From positions 248,001 through 312,000 of the forward strand of contig NZ_OUNR01000001.1 of assembly GCF_900403705.1 (NCBI RefSeq): a stretch of DNA of 64,000 nt. The letters are read 5' to 3'. The stretch is from Nitrospira lenta. Lineage in GTDB: Bacteria > Nitrospirota > Nitrospiria > Nitrospirales > Nitrospiraceae. Made by a program: the position numbers and the translations under genes. Positions 52,055 through 62,005 of the stretch are shown here, one piece after another. The first letter of the stretch is position 1; every line of letters starts with the position of its first letter. The notes beneath the pieces are model-generated. The model saw nothing but the letters and a program-made list of their open reading frames with translations, had not been told where the DNA came from and ran no database searches.

Positions 52055-52930
52055 ATGAACCAGCATCGACTCCAGACACATCTTTCAACACTCGATCCCC
52101 GCCTGTATCAGATCGCCAGTCTGAGCACGCTGCTCCTGTATGGTGTGATCTGGCTGCGCTTCGATGTATCCCTCTTCCAAATCGCGATCACGATCGGCGC
52201 TGCACTGCTCACACAATATGCAGGCACACGCTACGTCAACCTATCGACATTCGACCCCAAGAGCCCGCTGATTTCCTCCCTCTCACTCTGCCTGCTCCTC
52301 CGCACGGATCATCTCGAAGTCGCCGCGCTGGCCGCCGTCGTTGCTATCGGCAGTAAGTTCGTCATCCGTGGGAAAGACAAGCATGTCTTCAATCCGACCA
52401 ATCTGGCGTTGGTCGTCATGCTTGCCGGCGGGCTCGGCTGGATTTCATCGGGGCAATGGGGACAGGTCGCCTGGTTCGGCTTTCTCATCGCGTGCCTCGG
52501 TTCACTCGTGGTCACCCGCGCCGCGCGGGCGGATGTGACCCTCGCCTTTCTTTCCTTCTATGTCGGCCTGTTATTTGCGCGGGCCATCTGGCTGGGCGAT
52601 CCGCTCACGATTCCGCTGCATCAGCTCGAAAGCGGCGCGCTGCTCATCTTTGCCTTCTTCATGATCTCTGATCCAAAAACGACGCCGGATTCCAGAACCG
52701 GACGGATCATCTACGCCCTGCTCGTCACGCTGACGGCTCTCTATGTGCAGTTCGGGTTATTTCGTCCCAACGCCTCCCTCTGGGGATTAATCGCCTGCGC
52801 GCCGCTCGTGCCATTGATTGACCGGCTACTTCCCGCGGTCCGCTACGACTGGTCCCGGCCCACAACCGGAGAGTCGCCTGAGCCTCTGGCTCCCATCCTA
52901 TCGCTTCACCCACAAAGGAGGTTTTCATGA
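52055..52930 (+). CDS. NqrB/RnfD-like membrane protein
   Basis: 291 residues with about eight helices. The segments LSTFDPKSPLISSLSLCLLL, KHVFNPTNLALVVMLAGGLG and LESGALLIFAFFMISDPKTT match the RnfD/NqrB family that forms electron-transport membrane subunits. The usual flavinylation motif (S/T-G-A-T with covalent FMN) is not evident, and no other Rnf/Nqr genes are near. It overlaps the DUF2330 gene by four bases (ATGA), so they are translationally coupled and probably act together. Role unknown. Confidence 0.75.
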   Translation: MNQHRLQTHLSTLDPRLYQIASLSTLLLYGVIWLRFDVSLFQIAITIGAALLTQYAGTRYVNLSTFDPKSPLISSLSLCLLLRTDHLEVAALAAVVAIGSKFVIRGKDKHVFNPTNLALVVMLAGGLGWISSGQWGQVAWFGFLIACLGSLVVTRAARADVTLAFLSFYVGLLFARAIWLGDPLTIPLHQLESGALLIFAFFMISDPKTTPDSRTGRIIYALLVTLTALYVQFGLFRPNASLWGLIACAPLVPLIDRLLPAVRYDWSRPTTGESPEPLAPILSLHPQRRFS

Positions 52931-54276
52931 GACGCATCATTATTCCCATACTCACCCTGCTCATCGGCCTGTTCGCCTGGAACGGCGAGGCCTCGGCCTT
53001 CTGCGGCTTCTACGTCGGCAAGGCCGATACCAAGTTGTTCAACAAGGCGTCAGAAGTCGCCATCGCGCGCCACAACAACAAGACCGTTATCACCATGGCC
53101 AACGACTTTAAGGGCGACGCGAAGGAGTTTGCGATGGTGGTCCCGGTGCCGACCGTCTTGGAGAAGGAACAAATCCACGTCGGCGATCCGGCCCTGCTGA
53201 AGCATCTGGCCGACTATTCGGCCCCCCGTCTGGTGGAATACTTCGATGAGAATCCCTGCCGACGCGATGACATGATGCAAGACCGGATGGGCGCCATGAA
53301 GAGCATGGCCCCGGCCGCCGCCGAAGCCACACGCAAACGCGATCAGGTTCTGGGCGTGACGGTGGAGGCGCAGTACCTCGTGGGCGAGTACGACATCCTC
53401 ATTCTTTCGGCGAAGGAAAGCGCCGGACTGGAAACCTGGCTGACGGAGAACGGCTACAAGATTCCCAGCGGAGCGTCAGCCGTGCTCCACAGCTATCTGA
53501 AACAGAATCTGAAGTTCTTTGTCGCCAAGGTCAATCTCGGCGAACAGGCCAAGCTCGGCCTCACACACTTGCGGCCGCTCCAGATCGCCTTTGAATCGCC
53601 GAAGTTCATGCTGCCGATCCGCCTCGGCACGGTGAACGCCGACGGCGCGCAGGAACTGTTCATCTATTTCCTGACCAAGCAGGGCCGCGTGGAAACGACG
53701 AACTATCGGACCGTCCGATTGCCGGAAGCGCAGGAGATCCCGCTCTATGTGAAGGATACATTCGGAGACTTCTATCGCGATCTCTTCACCCAACAAGTGA
53801 AGCGTGAGAGTGACCGGGGCGTGTTTCTAGAGTATGCCTGGGACATGAATTGGTGCGACCCCTGCGCGGCGAATCCTCTCTCAGCCGATGAACTGCGCGG
53901 GCTGGGTGTGTTCTGGCAGGAGAATGTCGGACGGGCAGGCAAAGGCTTCATGGGGCAAGCCCCCAACGTGTTCCTGACCCGCCTGCACGTTCGCTATGAC
54001 GCGGCGCACTTCCCTGAAGATCTGACGTTCCAGGAAACCCCGGACCGGTCGAACTTCCAGGCACGCTACATCCTCCGTCATCCCTGGAGCGGCGCGGACG
54101 AATGCACGGCTGCGACCGCCTATCGTCAACAACTGCGCGAGCGCTATGAACGGGAAGCGCAAACGCTGGCCACATTGACCGGTTGGAATATCGGCGACAT
54201 CCGCAAGCAGATGAACCTCGCTGCGGTGCCGACAGTCGAGGGCAAGAAGTGGTACCAGCAATTGTGGCCGAACTAG
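52927..54276 (+). CDS. DUF2330-domain exported protein
   Basis: 449 residues. Sec signal LTLLIGLFAWNGEASA, then FCGFYVGKADTKLFNKASEV and TVITMANDFKGDAKEFAMVV with PVPT, the usual DUF2330 opening. Later cysteine positions (WCDPCAANPL; DECTAATAYR) suggest disulfides or metal binding. No known activity for the family. AAAGGAGG precedes the ATG, which overlaps the stop of the NqrB/RnfD-like gene. A hairpin terminator follows. Confidence 0.85.
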   Translation: MRRIIIPILTLLIGLFAWNGEASAFCGFYVGKADTKLFNKASEVAIARHNNKTVITMANDFKGDAKEFAMVVPVPTVLEKEQIHVGDPALLKHLADYSAPRLVEYFDENPCRRDDMMQDRMGAMKSMAPAAAEATRKRDQVLGVTVEAQYLVGEYDILILSAKESAGLETWLTENGYKIPSGASAVLHSYLKQNLKFFVAKVNLGEQAKLGLTHLRPLQIAFESPKFMLPIRLGTVNADGAQELFIYFLTKQGRVETTNYRTVRLPEAQEIPLYVKDTFGDFYRDLFTQQVKRESDRGVFLEYAWDMNWCDPCAANPLSADELRGLGVFWQENVGRAGKGFMGQAPNVFLTRLHVRYDAAHFPEDLTFQETPDRSNFQARYILRHPWSGADECTAATAYRQQLRERYEREAQTLATLTGWNIGDIRKQMNLAAVPTVEGKKWYQQLWPN

Positions 54277-54295
54277 CGCGGGCACCACACGACAA

Positions 54296-54326
54296 CGGCG
54301 AGGCCCGGGATCACCAGGCCTCGCCG
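54296..54326. terminator. Bidirectional hairpin terminator
   Basis: CGGCGAGGCC (54296-54305) pairs with GGCCTCGCCG (54317-54326) around an 11-base loop, between the convergent DUF2330 gene and the 54368 gene. No T-run follows, but position and strength favour a shared terminator. Confidence 0.65.
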
Positions 54327-54367
54327 CGTCTCACCTAACGCCAACCCGAAGGCTGACGCTTCTTGCC

Positions 54368-55393
54368 CTAGGTTCTGATCGAAAGAGAGAATGACGTCTG
54401 GCGCACCGACTGGTACGCAACCACCACGCTGCTCGCAGTCGAGGCAGGAGATGCCGTGGGTTTGTCAGAGGTGGCTTCAGCCGCCTGCTCACGGGTCTCG
54501 CGCAACTCGTTCTCCAAATTTTCACGCAATTTCTTGAAGAAGTCCGGCAGGTGCTTCCGGATCTTTTCTGACTCCACCTTCGTCTCTTTCAGTGCATCCA
54601 ACACTTGCTCGGCCAGCGATTTCGATTGCGAGGCATCCGGCGCCGGGGCGACGAGGCGAATCGTCGAATCCGCGGCCGGAGCCGCCGCGTCGGCAGCGGG
54701 CTGGGTGGGCGCCGTAGTACCGGTTGACGATTGCGGGATCGCCGCAGCCGTCGAAGGCGCCACACCCGGGGTAACCGGTGTTGAGGGAGTGCTGGACGTC
54801 TGAGTTGAGGCCGGAGCTTGAGCCGGTTGGTTCTCTGGCAACGCCGGCGATCCGGTCACGGATGACGCCACCTGAGCTGCGACGACCGTTACCGATCGCT
54901 CGACATTGACGCTGAGATCCAGGCTGGACAAGGATGACAACCCCCCGAACTTGTCAGCGAGCTTGGCCGTCTTGGCAAGGGCCTCATCGTCCTGGCCGCG
55001 GAAGTATTTGCTGAAGATGTTGCTCACCTTCCGGAAAAGCTTTTCCAGATCATGCAACTCTTGCTCGTTCAGATCTCCTTCGACCGTCACGCCATATTGC
55101 TTCTTTAAAGAGGCCTCGACGCTCGTTGCCTTAACCTGCGCTGTCCCGTTCTCGGTTTGCGCCTGCGCCTGATAGTTCACGGCCCGATACCGAGCCTCAA
55201 AATCGGCGGTCAGCGTGATTTTGTCGCCTTCAGCCGTCGTAACGCTCAGCCGCCCGCTCAGATCCGCCGCCGCCGAGACGGCCGACACCTTGGTATCGAG
55301 CCGCTGAGGGGCTGGCTGAGAGGTTGAAGGAGCCGCAGCCGAAGCCTGGAAAAATCTGGACGGGTCGAATGGGGTCAGCGCTGAAACTGGCAT
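54368..55393 (-). CDS. Cytosolic protein, DUF5610-like, Ala/Thr/Pro-rich
   Basis: 341 residues with no signal peptide. The N-terminal half is structured (LSVTTAEGDKITLTADFEAR, ELHDLEKLFRKVSNIFSKYF), a long low-complexity Ala/Pro/Thr linker follows (~180-250), and a charged helix (LEQ-type KIRKHLPDFFKKLRENLENE) leads to a short C-terminal beta tail. It resembles DUF5610 proteins found near flagellar or surface genes; this is a pattern match only. AGGGAGC precedes the ATG. Confidence 0.55.
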   Translation of the reverse strand: MPVSALTPFDPSRFFQASAAAPSTSQPAPQRLDTKVSAVSAAADLSGRLSVTTAEGDKITLTADFEARYRAVNYQAQAQTENGTAQVKATSVEASLKKQYGVTVEGDLNEQELHDLEKLFRKVSNIFSKYFRGQDDEALAKTAKLADKFGGLSSLSSLDLSVNVERSVTVVAAQVASSVTGSPALPENQPAQAPASTQTSSTPSTPVTPGVAPSTAAAIPQSSTGTTAPTQPAADAAAPAADSTIRLVAPAPDASQSKSLAEQVLDALKETKVESEKIRKHLPDFFKKLRENLENELRETREQAAEATSDKPTASPASTASSVVVAYQSVRQTSFSLSIRT

Positions 55394-55512
55394 ATATTCT
55401 GCTCCCTTTTCCTGTGGCCCTTATCGGATTCCCTCTAGCTAAACTTAAGGGGTGCTGTGATATAGTACCCACCAGATCAGCTGTTCCACTGCCTCAAAAT
55501 GGAGGAGCCTTC

Positions 55513-55932
55513 ATGCGCATGCCCGTAGTCTCTGTCCGACTTGAGGTCATCTGCCTTGCGCTTGCCCTTTCCACCGGCTGTTCGATCAAAGCCACGCTCA
55601 ACCAGACTACCGACACGACGTCAAATGTCAGCGGTACCACTTCATCTGCTCACGGCTGGGTGTCAGAAGACGGGCTGTTGAAGCCCGATCACAAGGCACT
55701 CGCCCTGATCGCAGCGAGCCGGGAGAATATGGCGCAGAACATCGCGTCCGGATCCGGCGAGTATCTGACCGCCGTCGGAACATTGCTGGGCGTGCCGGAA
55801 TCCCATCGCACCGACTTCGACGCCGCAGTCCAACACCGTTACGCTCAAGACTGGCCGGACTCCCATGCGGCCCCCGAACAATGGCTCACGCAGCTCCAAC
55901 TGACCGCTCAACCCTATCGAACATCTCACTAA
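55513..55932 (+). CDS. DUF3015-like lipoprotein
   Basis: 139 residues from ATG 55513, set by GGAGGAG. Lipobox STGC (Cys24). The mature part HGWVSEDGLLKPDHKALALI and GSGEYLTAVGTLLGVPES matches small exported DUF3015-type proteins. An upstream in-frame start at 55324 gives no signal peptide and is rejected. Likely co-transcribed with the stress protein 17 bases on. Confidence 0.6.
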   Translation: MRMPVVSVRLEVICLALALSTGCSIKATLNQTTDTTSNVSGTTSSAHGWVSEDGLLKPDHKALALIAASRENMAQNIASGSGEYLTAVGTLLGVPESHRTDFDAAVQHRYAQDWPDSHAAPEQWLTQLQLTAQPYRTSH

Positions 55933-55949
55933 CCCTTGCCGGATTTCGT

Positions 55950-56804
55950 ATGACCACACTACACGCTTCTGCCGCGCCACTCCCATTTCAACGCATCCTC
56001 CATCCTTCCGACTTTTCGGAGGACAGCCACACTGGCCTGATCCACGCGGTGAAATTGGCCGTGGCCGCCCGAGGCGAGCTGTCGATCATGCATATCGATC
56101 CGGATGTTCCCCGGGCGGACTTCGAAGACTTTCCTCAAGTACGCCCCCTGCTTGAACGCTGGGGACTGCTCCCTCACGGCAGTCCGCGCGAGCAAGTGGC
56201 CGACTTGGGAATCGCGATCAAGAAGACCCGCACGGTGGCGAAGCACCGGACCGACGCCATCCTCCAATATCTCGCCAAGCACCCGGCCGATTTGCTGGTG
56301 ATGGCCACACATCAGTACGAAGGACTCGCCCGCTGGCAACATGAGAGTGTTGCCGAACCGGTTGCCCGCGGCAGTCACATGGCCACGCTGTTCGTCCCCG
56401 CCCAGGTCGAAGGATTCGTGGTGAAGAATTCAGGGCAACCGAAGCTCCGCCGGGTACTGGTGCCGGTCAGCGCGGAATACAGCCCGCAACTGGCCATCGA
56501 CACGACCGCGCAGTTGGCGTCTGCCCTGGGCTGCGACAATCTCACGGTGATCGTCGTCCAAGTAGGAGACGATCACACATTGCACTCGCTCCATTACCCG
56601 ATCAAGACCGGCTGGCTCTGGCACACCATGGCCTGCCAGGGAAATGTCGTGGAGGTGATTCTCGCCATGGGGAAAGACTTCGACGTCGATCTCATCGTCA
56701 TGACGACGTCCAAACAACATACCTTGCTGGATCTCATGCGAGGCAGCACGACGGAACGGGTGCTCCGCGGCGCGCGTTGTCCCCTGCTGGCGCTACCGAT
56801 CTAA
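55950..56804 (+). CDS. Tandem universal stress protein
   Basis: 284 residues containing two Usp domains. Domain one: FQRILHPSDFSEDSHTGLIH ... HPADLLVMATHQYEGLARWQ. Domain two: LRRVLVPVSAEYSPQLAIDT ... DLIVMTTSKQHTLLDLMRGS, ending RVLRGARCPLLALPI. The second domain keeps the GST-type nucleotide loop (MRGSTTERVL); the first is more diverged. Usp proteins bind ATP or AMP and respond to stress. Start at 55950 places the first strand at residue 13. Confidence 0.85.
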   Translation: MTTLHASAAPLPFQRILHPSDFSEDSHTGLIHAVKLAVAARGELSIMHIDPDVPRADFEDFPQVRPLLERWGLLPHGSPREQVADLGIAIKKTRTVAKHRTDAILQYLAKHPADLLVMATHQYEGLARWQHESVAEPVARGSHMATLFVPAQVEGFVVKNSGQPKLRRVLVPVSAEYSPQLAIDTTAQLASALGCDNLTVIVVQVGDDHTLHSLHYPIKTGWLWHTMACQGNVVEVILAMGKDFDVDLIVMTTSKQHTLLDLMRGSTTERVLRGARCPLLALPI

Positions 56805-56924
56805 GCAGAATCCCCCTCAAGACCATTCCCATCAGAGCCCCACCGCGTACAATTGACAGGCCAGCCTCCGCTCTTCTACATTGCCTCCGTTGATTGTCAG
56901 CCACGCCCCTGAAGGAGGTCTCCA

Positions 56925-57500
56925 ATGCCATCATCCCCCACGACACAGCGACGCTGCCGACGATTCTTTGGGGCCGCCATTCTGATGTTAGGCCTCATTC
57001 ATTCCGGCGGTCCTGCGCTCAGCGCGGAAGCCGAATACCTCCCGATTTGCAATCTCCCCAAATGTCTCAATCCTCAGGTCACGACCAAGTCCGGTATCGG
57101 CACCGCCAATGCCACGGCAGAAGCCCGAATCTCCCCGGACGACGCCGCAAAGTGGTGCGCCGCCTACAAGCCGCGCGACAAGTACTGCGCGAAAGAACAA
57201 GTTCAATCCGGCTGGATCGGATTTCGGCCGCTGTATCGCGCCAGCGCGGACTGCCTCGCCGGACGCCTGAATGGAATCGATGGCGGGAACTACAGCTACG
57301 TCGGCGTGTGGGGAGACGGTCCAGGGAAAGGCCGGCCTCGATTTCGCGCCAAGGGCGATGCCAAAGATTTGCAATGGGAAGGGTCCGGAGCGACGGTCGA
57401 CCATACGGGAACGTTCTTATCATGGGGTGGCGGGAGCGCCAATCTCGCCACGCAGTGGGATGTGCTGTGCGCCGGAGCCCCGGCGCCGGCCGCGCACTGA
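56925..57500 (+). CDS. Exported cysteine-containing protein, unknown
   Basis: 191 residues. Twin-arginine-like or Sec signal (TQRRCRRFFGAAILMLGLIH) ending near ALSAEA. Mature part has paired cysteines (LPICNLPKCLN, WCAAYKPRDKYCAKE, ADCLAG, VLCAG) and a beta-rich Gly/Trp C-terminus. A strong AAGGAGGT site lies 10 bases before the ATG. No family recognised. Convergent with the helicase gene. Confidence 0.55.
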   Translation: MPSSPTTQRRCRRFFGAAILMLGLIHSGGPALSAEAEYLPICNLPKCLNPQVTTKSGIGTANATAEARISPDDAAKWCAAYKPRDKYCAKEQVQSGWIGFRPLYRASADCLAGRLNGIDGGNYSYVGVWGDGPGKGRPRFRAKGDAKDLQWEGSGATVDHTGTFLSWGGGSANLATQWDVLCAGAPAPAAH

Positions 57501-57541
57501 TCGAGCGCGCGATCTTGCTGGCACGGGGAAAAATCCGTGAG

Positions 57542-60500
57542 CTACCCGGCCGGTATCCTGCCTGAAACACGTGTCGCGGGCCGGTGAATCACCGGCCCGT
57601 CCTTGGCAGTCACGGTCCGGGCAACCACTCCGTCTCTCAACACGATGAAGTTCGAGGGCACCGCGGCGACGCGCGGCCCGGGCAGGATCACGCCGACAAG
57701 ATTCAAGGGATCGGACGCTGAAAGCTTGATCTCTGATCCCGCCGCAGCGCCCCCCACCGTCTTGCGCATGGCACGTAAGGCTTCGACGGCTTCCGGCAGC
57801 GCGAACTGCTCCCCGACAAAACCCGACACAAATCGCCCGCCGCGCAGCTCTCCTTGCAGTTCTAATTTCCGATACACCACGATCAGATCCCGCCACGACT
57901 GCACCAACGATTCCCGCACTAACAGATCCCGGAAGACCACCCCGTACCGGCGCAACAGCTGGCGGGCAACGGCCTCAGCGGCGCTCTGCTGGATGCTGAG
58001 CGCTGAGGACAGAGCCGGATCCCTGAGCAACGTCCAGCGTCCCGCAGTATGCCGCGGGCGGCGCGCCCGCCCCTCGGCACGGCGGCGTCGCGGATCCATG
58101 AGAGCACGCAGATTGTCGAACCCGTCGGCCGTCACCAGTCCGGCCGCAACGAGTTCCCACAGCCCCGCTTCGACTTCCGCCGACAGATGATTGGTCAGCC
58201 GTACCAGATCCGCAAAGAAGCTCGCGCCTCGCTCGTGCAATGTACGCCGCAGATCCTGGGCCACCGCACTCAACTGACCATAGGGGTCAGGGCCGGCCTG
58301 CGCCGCACCCTCTGCGAATGCCGCCATCAACCACTCTCCATCCTCACGCGGAAACACACTGATCGGTGCGACGCTAGTGGGTACAATGCGCCGAGCTTTA
58401 TCAGATTCACCGGCGGATGCCAGGCGCGGATGCGGGGAGAGTCGCCCCCAACTGACCGCACCGCTGAGGCAGAGACGGTCCAACAGCTCCGGCTCATACT
58501 TCGCCAGACGCACGCGCAAGAGCTGCGGCTCCCAGGCTGACGCCGCCGCTTCGAACCCGGCCAGTTGAGTGATGATCTGCGTGAGGCCGGCCTCCCCATG
58601 CTGCCGAGAGCCCGGCGTCACATGCTGCCACTGAAGCAGAAAGCGCATGAACTCAGTGGCGGTCACCGGCTCGATGTCCTTGCGCAACCGGCCGATCGTC
58701 AATCGATGGATCCGCGCCAGGAGCCGGCGATGACACCATTCGGATGCGGAGATGCCGGAGAGTGCTGAATCCTGGGTACTGAGTCCTGAGTGCGATCTGA
58801 ATTGCCCACGGAGGACTTGGCCCTGCGATTCCAATTTCAGCATCGCCGCCATGACGCCATCGGCGGGCAGATGCAGCCGATCGGCCAGCTGCAACACCGT
58901 CGTCGGCCCAATACTCTCCATCCACCCCTGCACCACCGTCACCAGAACCTCTTCATCACCAGCCGCAAACAATCGTTCAACCCGCTCACGGTTCTCCGCT
59001 GCCACCCAGCCACGCACGGCTCCCGCCTCACCCCTCGCCGACAACTCCACGATCCGCCCTTCTTCGATGAGGCGCGGAAGAAACACGACCCAAGACGCTC
59101 CTTCTTTGACCGGCACCCAGACCAGCGTCAGCAGCGCATCGTGGAGTTCATCGGCATCCCGGACCACCGGCCACGCCTCCCGCTCGACGTCTGCAATCGC
59201 CGCCGGGTCGAGTGCGCCGACCTGCCCGAGCATCTCCGGCGGCAAAGTCTGCCGCATCTCCACCGCCCTGGCGCGGCGCTCTTCCAGCGGCGCGTCATCG
59301 AGAAAGGCATAGGGGTTGGCGTTCAAAATTTCATAAGAAAAGACCGAGGGCACGGGCGTATCCACCGCGACGCAGCGAATCGTGCCGGCTTCGATGGCCT
59401 GCAACACGGTCGTCAGCCCCTCCAGATCCATCGCCTCCGTCAGGCAATCGCGGATGGTTTCGTTCACGAGGGGATGATCCGGAATCTGCCTGGCCGCCCG
59501 CTCGCCGGTGAGATTCTCCTGGCAGGCGATCGCATCCGGAAAGACGGCTGCGAGCAAATCTTCTGACTTCATCCGCTGAATCTGCGGAGGCACCTTCTTG
59601 CCGTTGGAAAATCTGAGCAGCGCCAGCGAACGCGACGCATTCCACCGCCAACGGGTCGCAAACATCGGTGCGAGCAAGACCGCTTGGATCAGTACCTCAC
59701 GGACCGTCTTCGAATGGAGATACCCAAAGACGGACTCCAGCGGAAAGCTGTGCTTCTCACCGAGCGAGATCACCAAACCGTTATCTGTCGCCGCGGCCTG
59801 CAACTCGAAATCGAACGTGACGCAGAACCGTTTGCGCAGCGCGAGACCCCAGGCTCGGTTGATCCGCCCGCCGAAGGGCGCATGTACAACCAACTGCATC
59901 CCGCCGCTCTCGTCAAAGAACCGTTCCGCGACGATCGTGTCCTGCGTCGGCACGGTCCCCAGCACGGCCTTGCCGGTGAGGACGTATTCGATCACCTGCT
60001 GCGCACCACGCTGATCCAGCGCACACTCGCTCTTGAGCCACCCGATGGCTGACAGATGACTGACGGCCGGATCAGCAGACAGTGCGCGCTCGGCAATCGC
60101 GTGCCGCAACAAAGCCACCTCCGCCGATAATTCAGCCGTCCGCGACGGAGCCTCGCCCCGCCAGAACGGAATGTTGGGCGGCGCACCCTGCGCGTCTTCG
60201 ACACGGACCTTCCCCGCCTCGATCCCTTTGATCCGCCACGACGTATTGCCCAGCAACATGATGTCGCCGGCGAGACTCTCCACCGCGAAATCCTCGTCGA
60301 CCGACCCCACCACCGTCCCATCGGGCTCCGCCACCACCGCGTAATTGGCCGTGTCAGGAATCGCGCCGCCGGAGGTGATCGCCGCCAGCCGCGCACCGCG
60401 CCGCCCCTTGATCCGCCGATTGATCCGATCATGGAACAGATAGGCCAGGCCCCGCCCCCGCTGGGTAGCGATCCCGTCGGCCAGCATGTGCAAGACGCCA

Positions 60501-61843
60501 TCGAACTCGGCCCGCGAAAGGTCCCGATAGGGATAGGCGCGCCGGCACAAGGCAAAGAGTTCGTCCTCCGTCCAGGTCTGGCTGGCCGAGGCTGCAACAA
60601 TCTGTTGGGAGAGAATGTCGAGCGGAGCGGGTGGGATCGCGATCTGATCCAGCGTCCCCCGGCGAATCGCGCGCACGAGCGCCGCGCACTCCAGCAGTTC
60701 ATCCCGCGTCATGGCAAAGATGCGGCCTTTGGGAATCGCCTTGACCCAGTGGCCCGCGCGGCCGATCCGTTGCAGCCCGGCGGCGATGGCGCGCGGCGAA
60801 CCGATCTGACAGACGAGATCGACCGTGCCGACATCGATCCCCAGTTCCAACGAGGCTGTGGCAATGACCACGCGCGTCTTGCCGGCCTTCAATCGCTCTT
60901 CTGCCGACAGACGAATCTGCCGCGACAAACTGCCGTGATGCGCCGCTACCGCGTCAGGGCCCAGATCCTGGAGCCGCTCTTCCAGGTAATGCGACACCCG
61001 TTCAGCCAGCCGGCGGGTATTGACGAACACCAGCGTCGACCGGTGCTGCCGCACGAGTTCAGCCACGCGGTCATAGACATCGGACCAGATGGCGTTCGTG
61101 GCGACGGCACTCAGCTCATCCTTCGGCACTTCAACGGCCAGATCCAATTCTCGGCGATGCCCGACATCGATGATCGTCGGACGCGGGCGAGCTCCAACCA
61201 GAAACTCCGCCACCAGCTCGATCGGCCGTTGCGTGGCCGACAAGCCGATGCGTTGCGACTTCACCAGCGTCAACGCTTCCAGTCGTTCCAGCGACAGGGC
61301 CACATGAGCGCCCCGCTTGTTCGGCGCCAGTGCGTGGATTTCATCGACGATGACCGTTCGCACGGTCTGCAACATGCGCCGGCTTTTCTCCGCCGTCAGG
61401 AGGATGAACAGCGACTCCGGCGTCGTGACGAGAATATGCGGCGGCCGCTTCAGCATCTGCTGCCGATCCGCCATCGGCGTATCGCCGGTGCGCACCAGCA
61501 CGCGCAGCTCCGGCATCAGCAAGCCCGCGTGCAATGCCATCTGTCCAATCTCCGCCAGCGGCTTTTGAAGATTCTTCTGAATGTCATTGCTCAAGGCCTT
61601 CAGCGGCGAGACGTACAACACCTGCGTGTGATCGTCGAGGTCGCGGGCAAGAGCTTGTTTGAAGAGAGAATCGATGCAGGACAGAAAGGCCGCGAGCGTT
61701 TTCCCCGATCCGGTCGGCGCGGCAATGAGCGCGTCTGATCCTGATTGAATCGCCGGCCAGGCCTGCTGCTGCACATCCGTCGGCTGTCCGACCTGCGTCA
61801 GGAACCATTCCGCGATGAGGGGATGAAAGGAAGACAGTGGCAT
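57542..61843 (-). CDS. lhr: Lhr-type large DEAD/DEAH helicase
   Basis: 1433 residues from ATG 61843; a start 27 bases earlier adds WYVVRFHA and is unlikely. RecA1: Q-motif PTDVQQQAWPAIQSG, Walker A AAPTGSGKTLAAFLSCID, DEIH box VIVDEIHALAPNKRGA. RecA2: STLVFVNTRRLAERVSHYLE and QIGSPRAIAAGLQRIGRAGH. A winged-helix/DUF4011-like bulk (the Lhr core) and a long C-terminal extension follow. Lhr proteins are SF2 ATP-dependent 3'-5' DNA/RNA helicases tied to repair. The length is at the large end (Lhr about 1500). Single gene. Confidence 0.9.
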   Translation of the reverse strand: MPLSSFHPLIAEWFLTQVGQPTDVQQQAWPAIQSGSDALIAAPTGSGKTLAAFLSCIDSLFKQALARDLDDHTQVLYVSPLKALSNDIQKNLQKPLAEIGQMALHAGLLMPELRVLVRTGDTPMADRQQMLKRPPHILVTTPESLFILLTAEKSRRMLQTVRTVIVDEIHALAPNKRGAHVALSLERLEALTLVKSQRIGLSATQRPIELVAEFLVGARPRPTIIDVGHRRELDLAVEVPKDELSAVATNAIWSDVYDRVAELVRQHRSTLVFVNTRRLAERVSHYLEERLQDLGPDAVAAHHGSLSRQIRLSAEERLKAGKTRVVIATASLELGIDVGTVDLVCQIGSPRAIAAGLQRIGRAGHWVKAIPKGRIFAMTRDELLECAALVRAIRRGTLDQIAIPPAPLDILSQQIVAASASQTWTEDELFALCRRAYPYRDLSRAEFDGVLHMLADGIATQRGRGLAYLFHDRINRRIKGRRGARLAAITSGGAIPDTANYAVVAEPDGTVVGSVDEDFAVESLAGDIMLLGNTSWRIKGIEAGKVRVEDAQGAPPNIPFWRGEAPSRTAELSAEVALLRHAIAERALSADPAVSHLSAIGWLKSECALDQRGAQQVIEYVLTGKAVLGTVPTQDTIVAERFFDESGGMQLVVHAPFGGRINRAWGLALRKRFCVTFDFELQAAATDNGLVISLGEKHSFPLESVFGYLHSKTVREVLIQAVLLAPMFATRWRWNASRSLALLRFSNGKKVPPQIQRMKSEDLLAAVFPDAIACQENLTGERAARQIPDHPLVNETIRDCLTEAMDLEGLTTVLQAIEAGTIRCVAVDTPVPSVFSYEILNANPYAFLDDAPLEERRARAVEMRQTLPPEMLGQVGALDPAAIADVEREAWPVVRDADELHDALLTLVWVPVKEGASWVVFLPRLIEEGRIVELSARGEAGAVRGWVAAENRERVERLFAAGDEEVLVTVVQGWMESIGPTTVLQLADRLHLPADGVMAAMLKLESQGQVLRGQFRSHSGLSTQDSALSGISASEWCHRRLLARIHRLTIGRLRKDIEPVTATEFMRFLLQWQHVTPGSRQHGEAGLTQIITQLAGFEAAASAWEPQLLRVRLAKYEPELLDRLCLSGAVSWGRLSPHPRLASAGESDKARRIVPTSVAPISVFPREDGEWLMAAFAEGAAQAGPDPYGQLSAVAQDLRRTLHERGASFFADLVRLTNHLSAEVEAGLWELVAAGLVTADGFDNLRALMDPRRRRAEGRARRPRHTAGRWTLLRDPALSSALSIQQSAAEAVARQLLRRYGVVFRDLLVRESLVQSWRDLIVVYRKLELQGELRGGRFVSGFVGEQFALPEAVEALRAMRKTVGGAAAGSEIKLSASDPLNLVGVILPGPRVAAVPSNFIVLRDGVVARTVTAKDGPVIHRPATRVSGRIPAG

Positions 61844-62005
61844 GGCGTGAAATCTTACCACGTACCACAAGGCTGCTCCACAAGAGCAGGCGGCCTGCGT
61901 AGTCGATCTCTCAACGATGTACAGTCATCACACCAATAGACCGATAGAGATAGCGAACAGATCCGGCTGGCGGCATGAACAACCCTGCCTCAATGGCCCT
62001 CACAG

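Noticed and set aside
60431-61738. A 435-codon plus-strand frame antisense to lhr
   Set aside because: Antisense to conserved helicase motifs; composition typical of a shadow frame.
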